The notes under the pieces were generated by a model, which was not told the DNA's origin, did not search any database, and saw nothing but the letters and a program-made list of their open reading frames with translations. This document shows positions 1 through 9,113 of a DNA stretch of 42,252 nucleotides, in pieces. The stretch comes from a virus: the IMG/VR virus record IMGVR_UViG_3300010970_000073, positions 1 through 42,252 of that record. One strand, given 5' to 3'. A program made the translations under genes and the position numbers. Each line of letters begins with the position of its first letter. Within the stretch, counting starts at the first letter, position 1.

Positions 1-55
1 ACCCTGCTGACAAGGGCGACACGATTGGTACATACGAAGGTGACTTCAACTACAC
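1..55. repeat. Terminal direct repeat, left copy (circular overlap)
   Basis: These 55 bases are identical to the last 55 bases of the window (42198-42252). The capsid gene frame continues without change across the join. This is the usual mark of an assembler overlap on a circular or circularly permuted genome, not of a biological terminal repeat, because it lies inside a coding sequence. Confidence 0.95.
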
Positions 56-335
56 CTACCAGATCGATGATTCATGGGTTATGGACCAAACTGGTTCTGA
101 CAACACATCAATCTTGTTCTTGAACCCTGATGTGGTTCAGTGGGGTAGCTTGCGCGAACTCGGACCAAACAATGAAGTATTCTCTAACGCTGATGCCAGC
201 TTAGATCAGTACATCATGGAAGGTACTTTGATCGTGCGTAACCCTGCTGGTGTTGCTGTGTTGGCTGGTATGACTACAGGTACTGTGGTTACATCTCCAC
301 GCGCAACAGGCCAAGTGGCTCGTTATTTGACCTAA
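1..335 (+). CDS. Major capsid protein, C-terminal part (SU10-like, DUF5309)
   Basis: This is the 3' end of the capsid gene whose start lies at 41378; joined across the overlap it gives 384 residues. The part here covers roughly the last 111 codons, including the segment GDTIGTYEGDF and the end VARYLT, and stops at TAA 333-335. The family forms the HK97-fold shell of SU10-type podoviruses. The remark on family comes from the N-terminal part (see 41378). A strong terminator follows 13 bases after the stop, so this gene probably ends a heavily expressed transcript segment. Confidence 0.9.
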   Translation, partial: PADKGDTIGTYEGDFNYTYQIDDSWVMDQTGSDNTSILFLNPDVVQWGSLRELGPNNEVFSNADASLDQYIMEGTLIVRNPAGVAVLAGMTTGTVVTSPRATGQVARYLT

Positions 336-348
336 TAGTCAAAGGCAT

Positions 349-375
349 AAAGGGGGTCCTTCGGGGCCTCCTTTT
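349..375 (+). terminator. Rho-independent terminator after the capsid gene
   Basis: An 11-bp stem (349-359 with 364-374, one G-T pair) is closed by the very stable tetraloop C(TTCG)G at 360-363 and followed by TTTT at 372-375. It lies just after the capsid stop codon and before the next gene, so it probably lowers read-through from the most abundant late message into tail genes. Confidence 0.9.
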
Positions 376-389
376 CTATGGGAATTTGT

Positions 390-899
390 ATGGAATTGAA
401 TCTGAACAACGAAGAAGCAAAGGTCAACGAGGATTACTACACCAAAGGAAACCTAGAAGCAGGTATCGAAGGTGTTTTAAGACGCAATGATCAACTCTAC
501 AATGAAGTTAAATCAGGAACTTGGTCGCAAACTTTTAAGACTAAGAACTTGGATTACAAAATTGGTGCTGAAGACGGGGCCAGATATGTTCAATACACCC
601 AACACAATGTCGAGGCGATAAAACAGTACTGCAAAGAACGCAGAGAGTTTTATCAAACAATCGGCACAACAGACAATCCGTTTTTTGCTGGAACTTTTGA
701 GGCGATGAATCTCCCTAAGTCGATAGCACACGCGATCTGCTCAAAGTATTTCAATAACCGCCCGTGGGAGTTGGTTAAGACAGAGAAGAAGGACAAGATT
801 TTGTTCTACGCTATCGTCAATGAATACTACTCAGATTTCGTTTGTCATCCTTCAGGAAAAATACCATTACCCTATAATCCAGCAATACCTACCAAGTAA
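390..899 (+). CDS. Hypothetical protein between capsid and adaptor (169 aa)
   Basis: No family recognised. The protein is hydrophilic and mixed in charge, without membrane segments, and contains a YCKERREFYQTIG segment in its middle. ATG at 390 is preferred over the in-frame ATG at 378 because GGGA at 380-383 stands 6 bases before it, and 378 would sit directly on the terminator T-run. Its place between the major capsid and the head-tail adaptor suggests a virion or head-completion role, which is inference only. Confidence 0.75.
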   Translation: MELNLNNEEAKVNEDYYTKGNLEAGIEGVLRRNDQLYNEVKSGTWSQTFKTKNLDYKIGAEDGARYVQYTQHNVEAIKQYCKERREFYQTIGTTDNPFFAGTFEAMNLPKSIAHAICSKYFNNRPWELVKTEKKDKILFYAIVNEYYSDFVCHPSGKIPLPYNPAIPTK

Positions 900-908
900 G
901 GAAGTGTT

Positions 909-1895
909 ATGGCTCTATTCATTCAATCTGCTAATTCTTTAGTTAGCCGAGTTGCACAATGGGTAGGAGCAATTCCTTCAAGTATCGGTATAAATGCCAC
1001 AGCGTATAACTCTTCTTCAGGCGTTATTACTACTTCGGCAGACCCAACATCGTTGTTGATCGTTGGTGACTTTATTGGCAACACTGCCATTGGTCCGTAT
1101 ACCCCAGTTATTGCGATTTCTAGCACCACGATTACTGTCAGTGATCCTGATTCCGTGTGGAATGGTGCTACTTATCCTACGGCAATCCTTAAATTGCCAA
1201 CCCAATCAAGTCTTGAGGTTTTGCAATGTATCCAACTTTGCGAACTGAAACTTAGAACAGCAGAATTACCTGCGTTGCGTAGTAATCCTTACCCTGAAGA
1301 TGGTGACTTTATTACTACCGACAGCAATGGTATGGGTCCTATCCCACGGGATATGAACTGGCCTATTTTGTTTTTCCAAGATACGCCTAATAACCAAGTC
1401 GAGCCGGGTACTCCTGCTGCCAGTTATGGTCCTTGGATCATCTATGACCGTGTGGGCGACCGCGAGATCATCCGCAGACGCATGATTGACCAACTCTATG
1501 TCAGACCATTTGGTGTGCCTAGGGTTATCCGTGCTTCTTTCTCTGAGGTTGGGCAGAAGTATGTGTTTACACCTAACCCCGGTGCTAACGTCAAGATCAA
1601 AGCCTACTATCAGCGCATATTCCCATTTCTCTACAGTGCTACAGGCGATGTCTTGAATCCTTTGGTTCAGAACAACGCTGCTTTGGCATCTTTCCCTGAA
1701 GGCTACCTTTATGGAACGCTAGAGGCGTATTACGACAAAAACAAGAATACGACTGAGGCGCAGAAATGGGCGGTTCGTTTTGAAGAGGCTTATGGGCTTA
1801 TTGAGGATCAGAACTTTAAAGACAAGTGGCGTGGCGGTGACCAGCATCTCACATCTGAATTCCAACCCCGCGACTATCGCTACAGCTTTAGATAA
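909..1895 (+). CDS. Head-tail adaptor, phage gp4-like
   Basis: The protein of 328 residues resembles phage adaptor (gp4-like) proteins that bind under the portal dodecamer. The recognisable signature is in the C-terminal half: KAYYQRIFPFL, then NNAALASFPEGYLYGTLEAYY and a helical end with EAQKWAVRFEEAYGLI. The N-terminal third (residues about 30-100) is beta-rich and variable, possibly an inserted domain. The start ATG has TAAGGA upstream, where TAA is the stop of the previous gene. Its position directly after the capsid genes fits the podovirus order adaptor, then tail. Family assignment by pattern, not by search. Confidence 0.75.
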   Translation: MALFIQSANSLVSRVAQWVGAIPSSIGINATAYNSSSGVITTSADPTSLLIVGDFIGNTAIGPYTPVIAISSTTITVSDPDSVWNGATYPTAILKLPTQSSLEVLQCIQLCELKLRTAELPALRSNPYPEDGDFITTDSNGMGPIPRDMNWPILFFQDTPNNQVEPGTPAASYGPWIIYDRVGDREIIRRRMIDQLYVRPFGVPRVIRASFSEVGQKYVFTPNPGANVKIKAYYQRIFPFLYSATGDVLNPLVQNNAALASFPEGYLYGTLEAYYDKNKNTTEAQKWAVRFEEAYGLIEDQNFKDKWRGGDQHLTSEFQPRDYRYSFR

Positions 1896-1904
1896 GGAAA
1901 CAAC

Positions 1905-4301
1905 ATGTCACTATTTGACACTCCTACCGAATCCGTTGGCCTGTATGGCAACACAGTTACTTATGGTGGCACTTACTTTGAATGGACTGTTTTCCAAGAA
2001 AGCGCAACTGCTCCTTCTACGCCAACAGGCGGTTCATGGAGTTTTCTAACCAATACTGGAACTGCTCCATCTGGTTGGTCAACAATTCCACCTGCAAGCC
2101 CGACTAACCCTGTTTACGCAAGTATTGCAATTGTTAACTCACGCGATACGTTGCCATTGGCTTGGTCAACACCTGCTAAGTGGATCATGCCCGGCACACC
2201 GGGTACTGCCGCCACTGTTACTGTTGGCACTACAACTACTGGCGCTGCTGGTACTAGCGCTTCTGTAACCAACTCTGGCACTACATCTGCTGCTATCTTT
2301 AACTTCACTATTCCTCGCGGGGACACGGGCGCTACAGGCGCGACTGGTGCAACAGGTGCTACAGGTACTGCTGCCACGATTACGCTTGGAACAGTAACTA
2401 CTGGTGCTGCTGGCTCATCTGCAAGCATTACCAATTCAGGCACTACAAGCGCTGCTGTATTTAACTTTACGATTCCCCGTGGTGATACAGGTGCTACAGG
2501 TCCTACAGGGGCTACAGGACCTATCGGAATGAACTGGCTAGGCAATTGGTCTAGTGGAACTTCTTATGTCGCCAATGATGGCGTGTTTGATGTTTCTAGC
2601 GGTAGTTCTTATATCTGTATTGCTTCAAACACAAACCAACAGCCTCCTAACGGAACATATTGGAACTTGTTGGCTGAAAAAGGTGCTAACGGATCAGGCG
2701 CAGGTACTGTTACTTCGGTGGCAGCAAGTGTTCCTAGTTTCCTAAGTGTTTCTGGTTCGCCAATCACATCTGCTGGTACTTTGGCTATTGCTTATAGCGG
2801 TACAGCTTTACCGATTGCTAATGGTGGAACAGGTGCAACTTCTGCTGGTAGCGCATTGGTTAACCTTGGTGCTATTGGAAGTGTTGCGTCTGCTGATGGC
2901 AGCATTGTTGTTACTACTGTTGGAACGGCTGTTGATCTTGCGGTGTCGCAAACATCTCCTGCTTCAGTTCTTCTTGAACAAGTTCGTAATGCTACAGGTG
3001 CAACCCTTACCAAGGGTACAGCGGTTTATATCTCTGGCGCTACAGGACAGATTCCTACTGTTTCTAAAGCGTTGGCTACGTCTGATGCCACATCAGCGCA
3101 GACTTTAGGATTAATAACTAATGACTTGCCAAACAATACAAATGGATATGTAACCATTATTGGCTTAGTTACCAACCTTGACACATCAGCATACACCGAT
3201 GGGCAACAACTTTATCTAAGCCCAACTACAGCAGGAACTTTGACTGCTACTAAACCTTATGCTCCACAGCATCTTGTTTATATGGCTGTTGTTTCTTATG
3301 CTCACCCAACTCAGGGTAAGTTGCTTGTCAAAGTACAAAATGGCTATGAGCTAGACGAAATACACAATGTAAGCGCCCAAAGTCCAACTACTGGTCAAAC
3401 CATTGTTTATAACAGTGCGACTAGTTTGTGGGAAAAGAACACAGTATCTTTGACTGTTGGTGTCAATGGGACACTGCCTGTTGCTAATGGCGGTACTGGT
3501 GTAACGACTTCTACTGGAACAGGTAGCGTAGTACTTTCTACAAGCCCAACATTGGTAACCCCAATCCTTGGAACGCCTACTAGCGGTACTTTGACTAACG
3601 CTACTGGATTGCCTATCTCTACAGGTGTATCAGGTTTAGGAACTGGTGTCGCTACAGCTTTGGCGGTAAACGTAGGAACTGCTGGCTCACCATTGGTTAA
3701 CGGTGGTGTATTGGGTACTCCATCGTCTGGCACATTGACCAACGCTACTGGCCTACCTTTGACCACAGGCGTAACAGGAACACTTCCTATTGCCAATGGA
3801 GGTACAGGTGCTAGTACCTTGGCAGGTGCAAACATACCTGTAACAAACGTAGCAAACACATTTACAGGCTTACAGACCTTTGCTGGCACTTCGTCTAATG
3901 CAGATGTAAAGACTTCCAACATTCTTGAGACTGCGACTGTTTCTGCAACTGCTGCCACAGGCACGATTAACTACGATGTAACAACCCAGTCAGTCCTGTA
4001 CTACACCACTAACGCTAGTGGCAACTTTACAGTTAATTTCAGAGGTTCTAGCGGTACATCACTAAACACCATCATGGCAACAGGCGAGTCCTTGTCTGCC
4101 ACCTTCTTGGTGACCAATGGCTCTACGGCTTACTACAACTCTGCGGTTCAAGTAGATGGCTCTTCTGTCACTCCTAAGTGGCAAGGTGGAACAGCGCCTA
4201 CTTCTGGCAACGCTAGTTCTATTGATAGTTACACTTTCGTAATTATCAAAACAGGGTCTGCCGCATTTACAGTGCTGGCCTCCGTAACCAAGTTCGCATA
4301 A
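1905..4301 (+). CDS. Tail fibre protein with collagen-like and carbohydrate-binding segments
   Basis: 798 residues, likely a trimeric tail fibre. Two collagen-like G-x-y stretches (residues about 138-154 and 192-208, GDTGATGATGATG type) each follow a near-identical repeat with the motif FNFTIPRGDTGATG. A segment at about 209-262 (WLGNWSSGTSYVANDGV ... NGTYWNLL) looks like a CBM5/12-type carbohydrate-binding module. The rest is made of fibre repeats with PIANGGTG, PVANGGTG and LGTPSSGTLTNATGLP motifs. It ends in a beta-rich domain. The start has TAAGGAAACAAC before ATG. It probably contributes to host-surface binding; the receptor is unknown. Confidence 0.85.
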   Translation: MSLFDTPTESVGLYGNTVTYGGTYFEWTVFQESATAPSTPTGGSWSFLTNTGTAPSGWSTIPPASPTNPVYASIAIVNSRDTLPLAWSTPAKWIMPGTPGTAATVTVGTTTTGAAGTSASVTNSGTTSAAIFNFTIPRGDTGATGATGATGATGTAATITLGTVTTGAAGSSASITNSGTTSAAVFNFTIPRGDTGATGPTGATGPIGMNWLGNWSSGTSYVANDGVFDVSSGSSYICIASNTNQQPPNGTYWNLLAEKGANGSGAGTVTSVAASVPSFLSVSGSPITSAGTLAIAYSGTALPIANGGTGATSAGSALVNLGAIGSVASADGSIVVTTVGTAVDLAVSQTSPASVLLEQVRNATGATLTKGTAVYISGATGQIPTVSKALATSDATSAQTLGLITNDLPNNTNGYVTIIGLVTNLDTSAYTDGQQLYLSPTTAGTLTATKPYAPQHLVYMAVVSYAHPTQGKLLVKVQNGYELDEIHNVSAQSPTTGQTIVYNSATSLWEKNTVSLTVGVNGTLPVANGGTGVTTSTGTGSVVLSTSPTLVTPILGTPTSGTLTNATGLPISTGVSGLGTGVATALAVNVGTAGSPLVNGGVLGTPSSGTLTNATGLPLTTGVTGTLPIANGGTGASTLAGANIPVTNVANTFTGLQTFAGTSSNADVKTSNILETATVSATAATGTINYDVTTQSVLYYTTNASGNFTVNFRGSSGTSLNTIMATGESLSATFLVTNGSTAYYNSAVQVDGSSVTPKWQGGTAPTSGNASSIDSYTFVIIKTGSAAFTVLASVTKFA

Positions 4302-4310
4302 GGATAACTA

Positions 4311-7259
4311 ATGCCTCGCTTATCCAAGATTGGAGCCGCCGCACTAGCCGCATTTGGTTGGACAGGTGGTGCATCTGTTACTGCTAGTTACCTTGTGGTT
4401 GCTGGTGGGGGTGGTGGAGGGGCTGAATCATCTTCAAATGCTGGCGGTGGCGGTGGTGGTGCGGGTGGATATAGAACAGGAACAGCATCTTTAAACCCAA
4501 CTCTCTCATACACAGTAACAGTCGGTGCTGGTGGTAATGGAGGGCCAGCAGGACAAAATAATGGTTCTGTTGGTTCTGATTCTGTATTTGATGTAACAAC
4601 TTCTACTGGTGGCGGTTATGGCGCATCAAGGTCTGCTGGTGGCAATGGCGGCTCTGGTGGTGGTGGTGGTTTAGGTGGTAGTGGAACTGGTGGTTCTGGA
4701 AACACACCAAGCACTTCACCATCCCAAGGAAATAATGGTGGTTCTGGAGTAGGCACATCTACTGGTGGCGGTGGAGGTGGTGCTAGTGCATCAGGCTCAA
4801 ATGCACCTGCTAACCAAACTGGTGGTAATGGTGGCGCGGGAACTGCTAATAGCATTACAGGTTCATCAGTCACTTACGCTGGTGGCGGTGGTGCTGGTGG
4901 AACAACTATCGGAACTGGCGGTGCTGGTGGTGGTGGTAATGGTGGAAACAACAGCAATGGCGTTGCTGGTACTGCTAACCTCGGTGGAGGAGGTGGCGGT
5001 GCTTATGACCAAAGCAGTAGTGGTCGTTCTGGTGGCAATGGCGGTTCTGGCGTAGTCATCATTTCATACCCTGCCCCACAACAGTTTGGTGGTGGAGTAG
5101 TCACTACAAGTGGCTCTAATGTTATTCACACATTCAATACATCTGGCACATTGAGTCCTTTGTCATCTTTGACAGCGAGTTATTTGATTGTTGCTGGTGG
5201 CGGTGCTGGTGGCGGTGAAACAGGCGCTGGTGGCGGTGCAGGTGGCCTGTTGTCAGGCTCTGGCGTAACCATCGACCCCAACTCCACTTACCTTGTAACT
5301 GTCGGTGCTGGAGGCGTTGGTGTAGCTTCTGGAGTTGGTGGCAACGGTTCAAATTCTTTATTTAGTGCGTTTGCAACTGCCGCAGTAGGCGGTGGTGGCG
5401 GTGGTTCAGTTTCTGTTACTACAGGAAATTCTGGTGGTTCTGGCGGTGGCGGTGGTTATCTAATTGGCGTTGCTGGTTCTGGTACTACCGGTCAAGGTAA
5501 TGCTGGTGGCACGGGTGGTTCTGATGGCAGTGGAACAGGTTTTTCTGGAGGTGGTGGTGGTGGAGCTAGTGCGGTTGGTACTTCTGCATCCGTTGCAGTA
5601 GGTGGCGCTGGTGGCGCTGGCACTGCATCATCTATAAGCGGAACAAGCACTACATACGCTGGAGGCGGTGGTGGTTCTTCTGGCTCATCTCCAGCAGGTG
5701 CTGGTGGTTCCGGTGGCGGTGGAGCAGGAAATGTTCGTGGCTCTGGAAGTCCAACTGCTGGTACTGCTAATCTAGGCGGTGGCGGTGGCGGTTCTGGAAA
5801 TGTCGCTGGAGCAGGTGCGAACGGTGGCTCTGGCGTTGTAATCATCTCTTACGCAGGTTCTACACAGCAAATGGCTGGTGGAACTGTGACTATTACTGGT
5901 GGTAATGTCATCCACACATTCACATCAAGTGGGTATTTGACACCTATCAAGTATGTGAACAACTCTTTGCGTTTCCGTAAAAGTGCAAGTGCTTATTTAA
6001 ACAGAAATCCAGCAAGCAACGGAACTAGAACAACTTGGACTTATTCAACTTGGGTTAAGCGTGGTCAATTAGGTGCTGGTTCTATTATTCATGCTCAAGA
6101 TTCTGGCAATACAGTATCTACAGAGTTTAATTTTGCATCAGATGACACTATTTATTTTAGAGAATATGGTGGTTCTGGTTACACAGGATATTTACAGACA
6201 ACACAAGTATTTCGTGACCCATCTGCTTGGTATCATTTAGTTCTTGTTTGGGATTCAAACAATGGAACATCAGGCGATAGGATTCGTTTGTATGTTAATG
6301 GAACAAGAATAACTTCTTTTTCTACTGCAACTTACCCAAGTTCAGGCATAACAACTGTTTGGAACAGCACTAATCTTAATAGAATTGGGTTTCCTAGCAC
6401 ATCTACAATGGACGGTTACCTCACCAAAATCAACTTTGTTGACGGACAAGCCCTAACACCAAACAGCTTTGGAACATTTAACTCATACGGAGTATGGCAA
6501 CCCATAACCTATGGTGGTTCGTATGGTACTAACGGCTTCTATTTGCCTTTTACCAACAAGACAAGCACAACAACATTGGGATATGACTTCAGTCCAAATG
6601 GAAACAACTGGACAACAAACAACATCTCTTTGACTGCTGGTTCTACTTACGACAGCATGACCGATGTACCAACACTAACAAGTGCGACAGCGGCAAACTA
6701 TGCAACATTAAACCCCGTTAATTTGGGTGGTACAAGCATTACATTAAGCAACGGAAATCTGTTTGCTACATTTGCTGGTGCTAGTTGGTTTACAACATCA
6801 TCAACTATGGGAATGGTTGGGTCTGGTAAATACTATTTTGAATTTACAAAAACAGACACATCAAGCCAAATGGTTGGAATCTTTCCGCCAACAGCATCCA
6901 TTTCTAGTTTTGTTGGTAATGATGCAAATGGATATGGCTATTTCAGTGCAAATGGATATCTCTACAACAATGGTGGAAGTTCAATTACATTTGGCGCAAC
7001 TTTTACAACTGGCGATGTAATTGGAATTGCTTTTGATGCCTCCACAGGAAAATTGTGGTTTAGTAAAAACAATACTTGGCAAGCAAGTGGTAGTCCATCA
7101 ACAGGTGCAAACCCAGCCGCAACAGCGTCGACTGCATATACCTATATGGCGGCAGTCTCTACAAATGGTAGTGGTGTAGGCACAGTTAACTTTGGTCAGC
7201 AACCCTTCATCTACACACCACCTTCTGGTTTTGTAGCCCTCAACACCTATAACCTATAA
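4311..7259 (+). CDS. Glycine-rich tail adhesin with LamG-like and SPRY-like domains
   Basis: 982 residues. Two Gly_rich_2-type domains begin at residues about 26 (ASYLVVAGGGGGG) and 290 (ASYLIVAGGGAGGG); each ends in GGSGVVIISY followed by a GxVxHTF turn. From about 549 to 735 comes a concanavalin/LamG-like domain (SLRFRKSASAYLNRN ... WTYSTWVKRG ... YHLVLVWDS ... RLYVNGTRI), and from about 838 a SPRY-like sandwich (GKYYFEFTK ... GDVIGIAFDASTGKLWFSKN). Long polyglycine runs suggest polyglycine-II packing as in some phage adhesins. It probably recognises the receptor. Domains were identified by eye. Confidence 0.8.
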   Translation: MPRLSKIGAAALAAFGWTGGASVTASYLVVAGGGGGGAESSSNAGGGGGGAGGYRTGTASLNPTLSYTVTVGAGGNGGPAGQNNGSVGSDSVFDVTTSTGGGYGASRSAGGNGGSGGGGGLGGSGTGGSGNTPSTSPSQGNNGGSGVGTSTGGGGGGASASGSNAPANQTGGNGGAGTANSITGSSVTYAGGGGAGGTTIGTGGAGGGGNGGNNSNGVAGTANLGGGGGGAYDQSSSGRSGGNGGSGVVIISYPAPQQFGGGVVTTSGSNVIHTFNTSGTLSPLSSLTASYLIVAGGGAGGGETGAGGGAGGLLSGSGVTIDPNSTYLVTVGAGGVGVASGVGGNGSNSLFSAFATAAVGGGGGGSVSVTTGNSGGSGGGGGYLIGVAGSGTTGQGNAGGTGGSDGSGTGFSGGGGGGASAVGTSASVAVGGAGGAGTASSISGTSTTYAGGGGGSSGSSPAGAGGSGGGGAGNVRGSGSPTAGTANLGGGGGGSGNVAGAGANGGSGVVIISYAGSTQQMAGGTVTITGGNVIHTFTSSGYLTPIKYVNNSLRFRKSASAYLNRNPASNGTRTTWTYSTWVKRGQLGAGSIIHAQDSGNTVSTEFNFASDDTIYFREYGGSGYTGYLQTTQVFRDPSAWYHLVLVWDSNNGTSGDRIRLYVNGTRITSFSTATYPSSGITTVWNSTNLNRIGFPSTSTMDGYLTKINFVDGQALTPNSFGTFNSYGVWQPITYGGSYGTNGFYLPFTNKTSTTTLGYDFSPNGNNWTTNNISLTAGSTYDSMTDVPTLTSATAANYATLNPVNLGGTSITLSNGNLFATFAGASWFTTSSTMGMVGSGKYYFEFTKTDTSSQMVGIFPPTASISSFVGNDANGYGYFSANGYLYNNGGSSITFGATFTTGDVIGIAFDASTGKLWFSKNNTWQASGSPSTGANPAATASTAYTYMAAVSTNGSGVGTVNFGQQPFIYTPPSGFVALNTYNL

Positions 7260-7270
7260 GGAACAAGAAG

Positions 7271-8302
7271 ATGCCAACAACATATGCAATTCCTGATGGT
7301 CGTACTGTGATGGCGGCTACGACTTATACGGGTGCTGGAGGTACGCAATCTGTTACAAATACAGTTAATGGTGTTTCATTCCAGCCTGATTTTGTTTGGA
7401 ACAAATGTAGAGATGTTGGATATTCTCATTATTTAGAAGATTCTGTTAGAGGTGTTACTAAAGTATTGCGCTCTGCGTCAACGCAAGCAGAAACAACTGA
7501 AACAGATGCTTTAACTGCATTTAATAGTAATGGTTTTACTGTTGGTGGAAACGCATCTACAAACAATAGCGGAAACACTTATGTCGCTTGGCAATGGAAA
7601 GCGGGTGGTACAGCCGTATCAAATACCGCAGGGACAATCACATCATCGGTAAGTGCAAACACTACTGCTGGCTTTAGCGTGGTGACTTATACGGGTACGG
7701 GTGCTAACGCTACTGTGGGTCATGGGTTGGGTGTTGCACCACAAATGATTATTATTAAAGGAAGATTTGCATCTAATTGGTCTATGTACCATGCCTCAAT
7801 TCCAAATGCAACGACTTCAATTCTAATTTTAAATTCAACCAGTGCGACTGTTGGCTCGTTACCGACATATTGGAATAGCACAGCACCAACTAGTACGGTT
7901 TTTTCGCTTGGCTCAGATTCAAATATAAATAGCACTAATGCCGCTGGTCTTGTAGCCTACTGCTTTGCCCCAGTAGCAGGATATTCAGCCTTTGGGTCAT
8001 ACACGGGTAACGGGTCTGCTGATGGCGTATTTGTTTACACGGGGTTTAGACCGAGGTGGGTGATGTCAAAACGAACTGATAGCACAGGAAGTTGGTTAGT
8101 AGTTGATTCATCAAGAAACACATACAACGTAGTAAATGGATACTTAGTTCCAAATACATCTGATGCAGAAGGGTCTGCAACATGGGGGGACTTTCTATCT
8201 AATGGATTTAAATTACGTGGCACTACACACAATGGAAGTGGAGAGTCATATATATACGCTTGTTTTGCCGAAAACCCATTCAAATACGCTAACGCTCGAT
8301 AA
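7271..8302 (+). CDS. Tail adhesin module, DUF7483-like
   Basis: 343 residues, beta-rich. Repeated blocks of the type 'GF.PDFVW.K.RD...H.L.DSVRG', 'GLGVAPQMIIIKGR....W.MYHAS' and 'YTGFRPRWVMSKRTD..GSWLVVDSSR' are typical of DUF7483-like phage receptor-binding proteins. The alternating blocks suggest an internal duplication of one sandwich unit. It follows directly after the glycine-rich adhesin with SD TAAGGAACAAG. Likely part of the fibre or adhesin set; it may form a separate tip protein. Confidence 0.7.
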   Translation: MPTTYAIPDGRTVMAATTYTGAGGTQSVTNTVNGVSFQPDFVWNKCRDVGYSHYLEDSVRGVTKVLRSASTQAETTETDALTAFNSNGFTVGGNASTNNSGNTYVAWQWKAGGTAVSNTAGTITSSVSANTTAGFSVVTYTGTGANATVGHGLGVAPQMIIIKGRFASNWSMYHASIPNATTSILILNSTSATVGSLPTYWNSTAPTSTVFSLGSDSNINSTNAAGLVAYCFAPVAGYSAFGSYTGNGSADGVFVYTGFRPRWVMSKRTDSTGSWLVVDSSRNTYNVVNGYLVPNTSDAEGSATWGDFLSNGFKLRGTTHNGSGESYIYACFAENPFKYANAR

Positions 8303-8310
8303 GGAACAAT

Positions 8311-8748
8311 ATGTCATTCACTAGACAAGACGAAATCAGACCTGATGACCAGTATTACTGGGTCACACAAAACGAAGACGGCTCTTACACAGGCGTTCCA
8401 AAAGCCTTGGAAGACAAAGAAGAGTCCGACCAAGACGGCAATCCCATGTATGTCAAGGTGCTAGGCACAGTAGACGGCAAGCCTGCGATGGTTGACTCTA
8501 CAGAACGCTTGATTACCAAGGGCTTAAAGTCACAATGGATTGCCAAGGTAAAACATAATACAAACATGACGCTTGCGTCTACTGACTGGTATGTCATACG
8601 CAAGGCTGAAAGAAGTATAGATATTCCTGCTGATGTAGCAACCTATCGTGCGAATCTTATTGCTCGGGCTACAGCAATAGAGGCATCTATCACAGCAGTA
8701 ACTACTGTTGAACAACTAAAAGAGATTAACTTGGGAGTATCAATCTAA
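8311..8748 (+). CDS. Tail assembly chaperone-like protein
   Basis: 145 residues. The C-terminal part (STDWYVIRKAERSIDIPADVATYRANLIAR) matches the pattern of phage tail-fibre or tail assembly chaperones in which a TDW motif is followed by W/Y-R-x-x-L. The N-terminal part is hydrophilic with an NEDGSYTG turn. It sits immediately downstream of three fibre-like genes, as chaperones usually do. Stop and next start overlap by one base (TAATG). Function is inferred from pattern and position. Confidence 0.6.
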   Translation: MSFTRQDEIRPDDQYYWVTQNEDGSYTGVPKALEDKEESDQDGNPMYVKVLGTVDGKPAMVDSTERLITKGLKSQWIAKVKHNTNMTLASTDWYVIRKAERSIDIPADVATYRANLIARATAIEASITAVTTVEQLKEINLGVSI

Positions 8749-9113
8749 TGGCACACTTTGCAAAAATCGAAAATGGCGTTGTAGTCCAAGTCGTAGTGGC
8801 TGAAGAGGCATTCATTCAAACTGGCGCACTTGGTGACCCTGCAAACTGGGTACAAACCTCGTACAACACCCGTGGCGGTGTCCACTATGGTCAAGATGGC
8901 AACCCAAGCGGTCGTGAGCAACTGCGTAAGAACTACGCTGGCATTGGTTACGCCTATGACTCTGGTCGTGATGCCTTTATCCCTCCACAGCCCTATCCAT
9001 CATGGACTATGAGCGAAGACACTTGCCTGTGGAATGCTCCTGTGGCTATGCCTACAGAGGGTGGCCCATTCACTTGGAATGAAACCAATCAATCTTGGGA
9101 TGCAGTTGCATGA
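8748..9113 (+). CDS. Conserved phage tail-region protein (121 aa)
   Basis: The pattern MAHFAKIENGVVVQVVV, then NYAGIGYAYDSGRDAFIPPQPYPSWTM and TCLWNAPVAMP, is a well-known small protein of environmental phages, always near fibre genes, with no proven function. It has many aromatic residues and no membrane segment. Translation is coupled to the genes on both sides (TAATG before, ATGA after). Role in virion assembly is inference. Confidence 0.75.
   Translation: MAHFAKIENGVVVQVVVAEEAFIQTGALGDPANWVQTSYNTRGGVHYGQDGNPSGREQLRKNYAGIGYAYDSGRDAFIPPQPYPSWTMSEDTCLWNAPVAMPTEGGPFTWNETNQSWDAVA

Noticed and set aside
4616-5845. Leftward Pro-rich open frames opposite the glycine-rich adhesin
   Set aside because: They are the complement of GGN-rich codons (CCN) and have no start signals.
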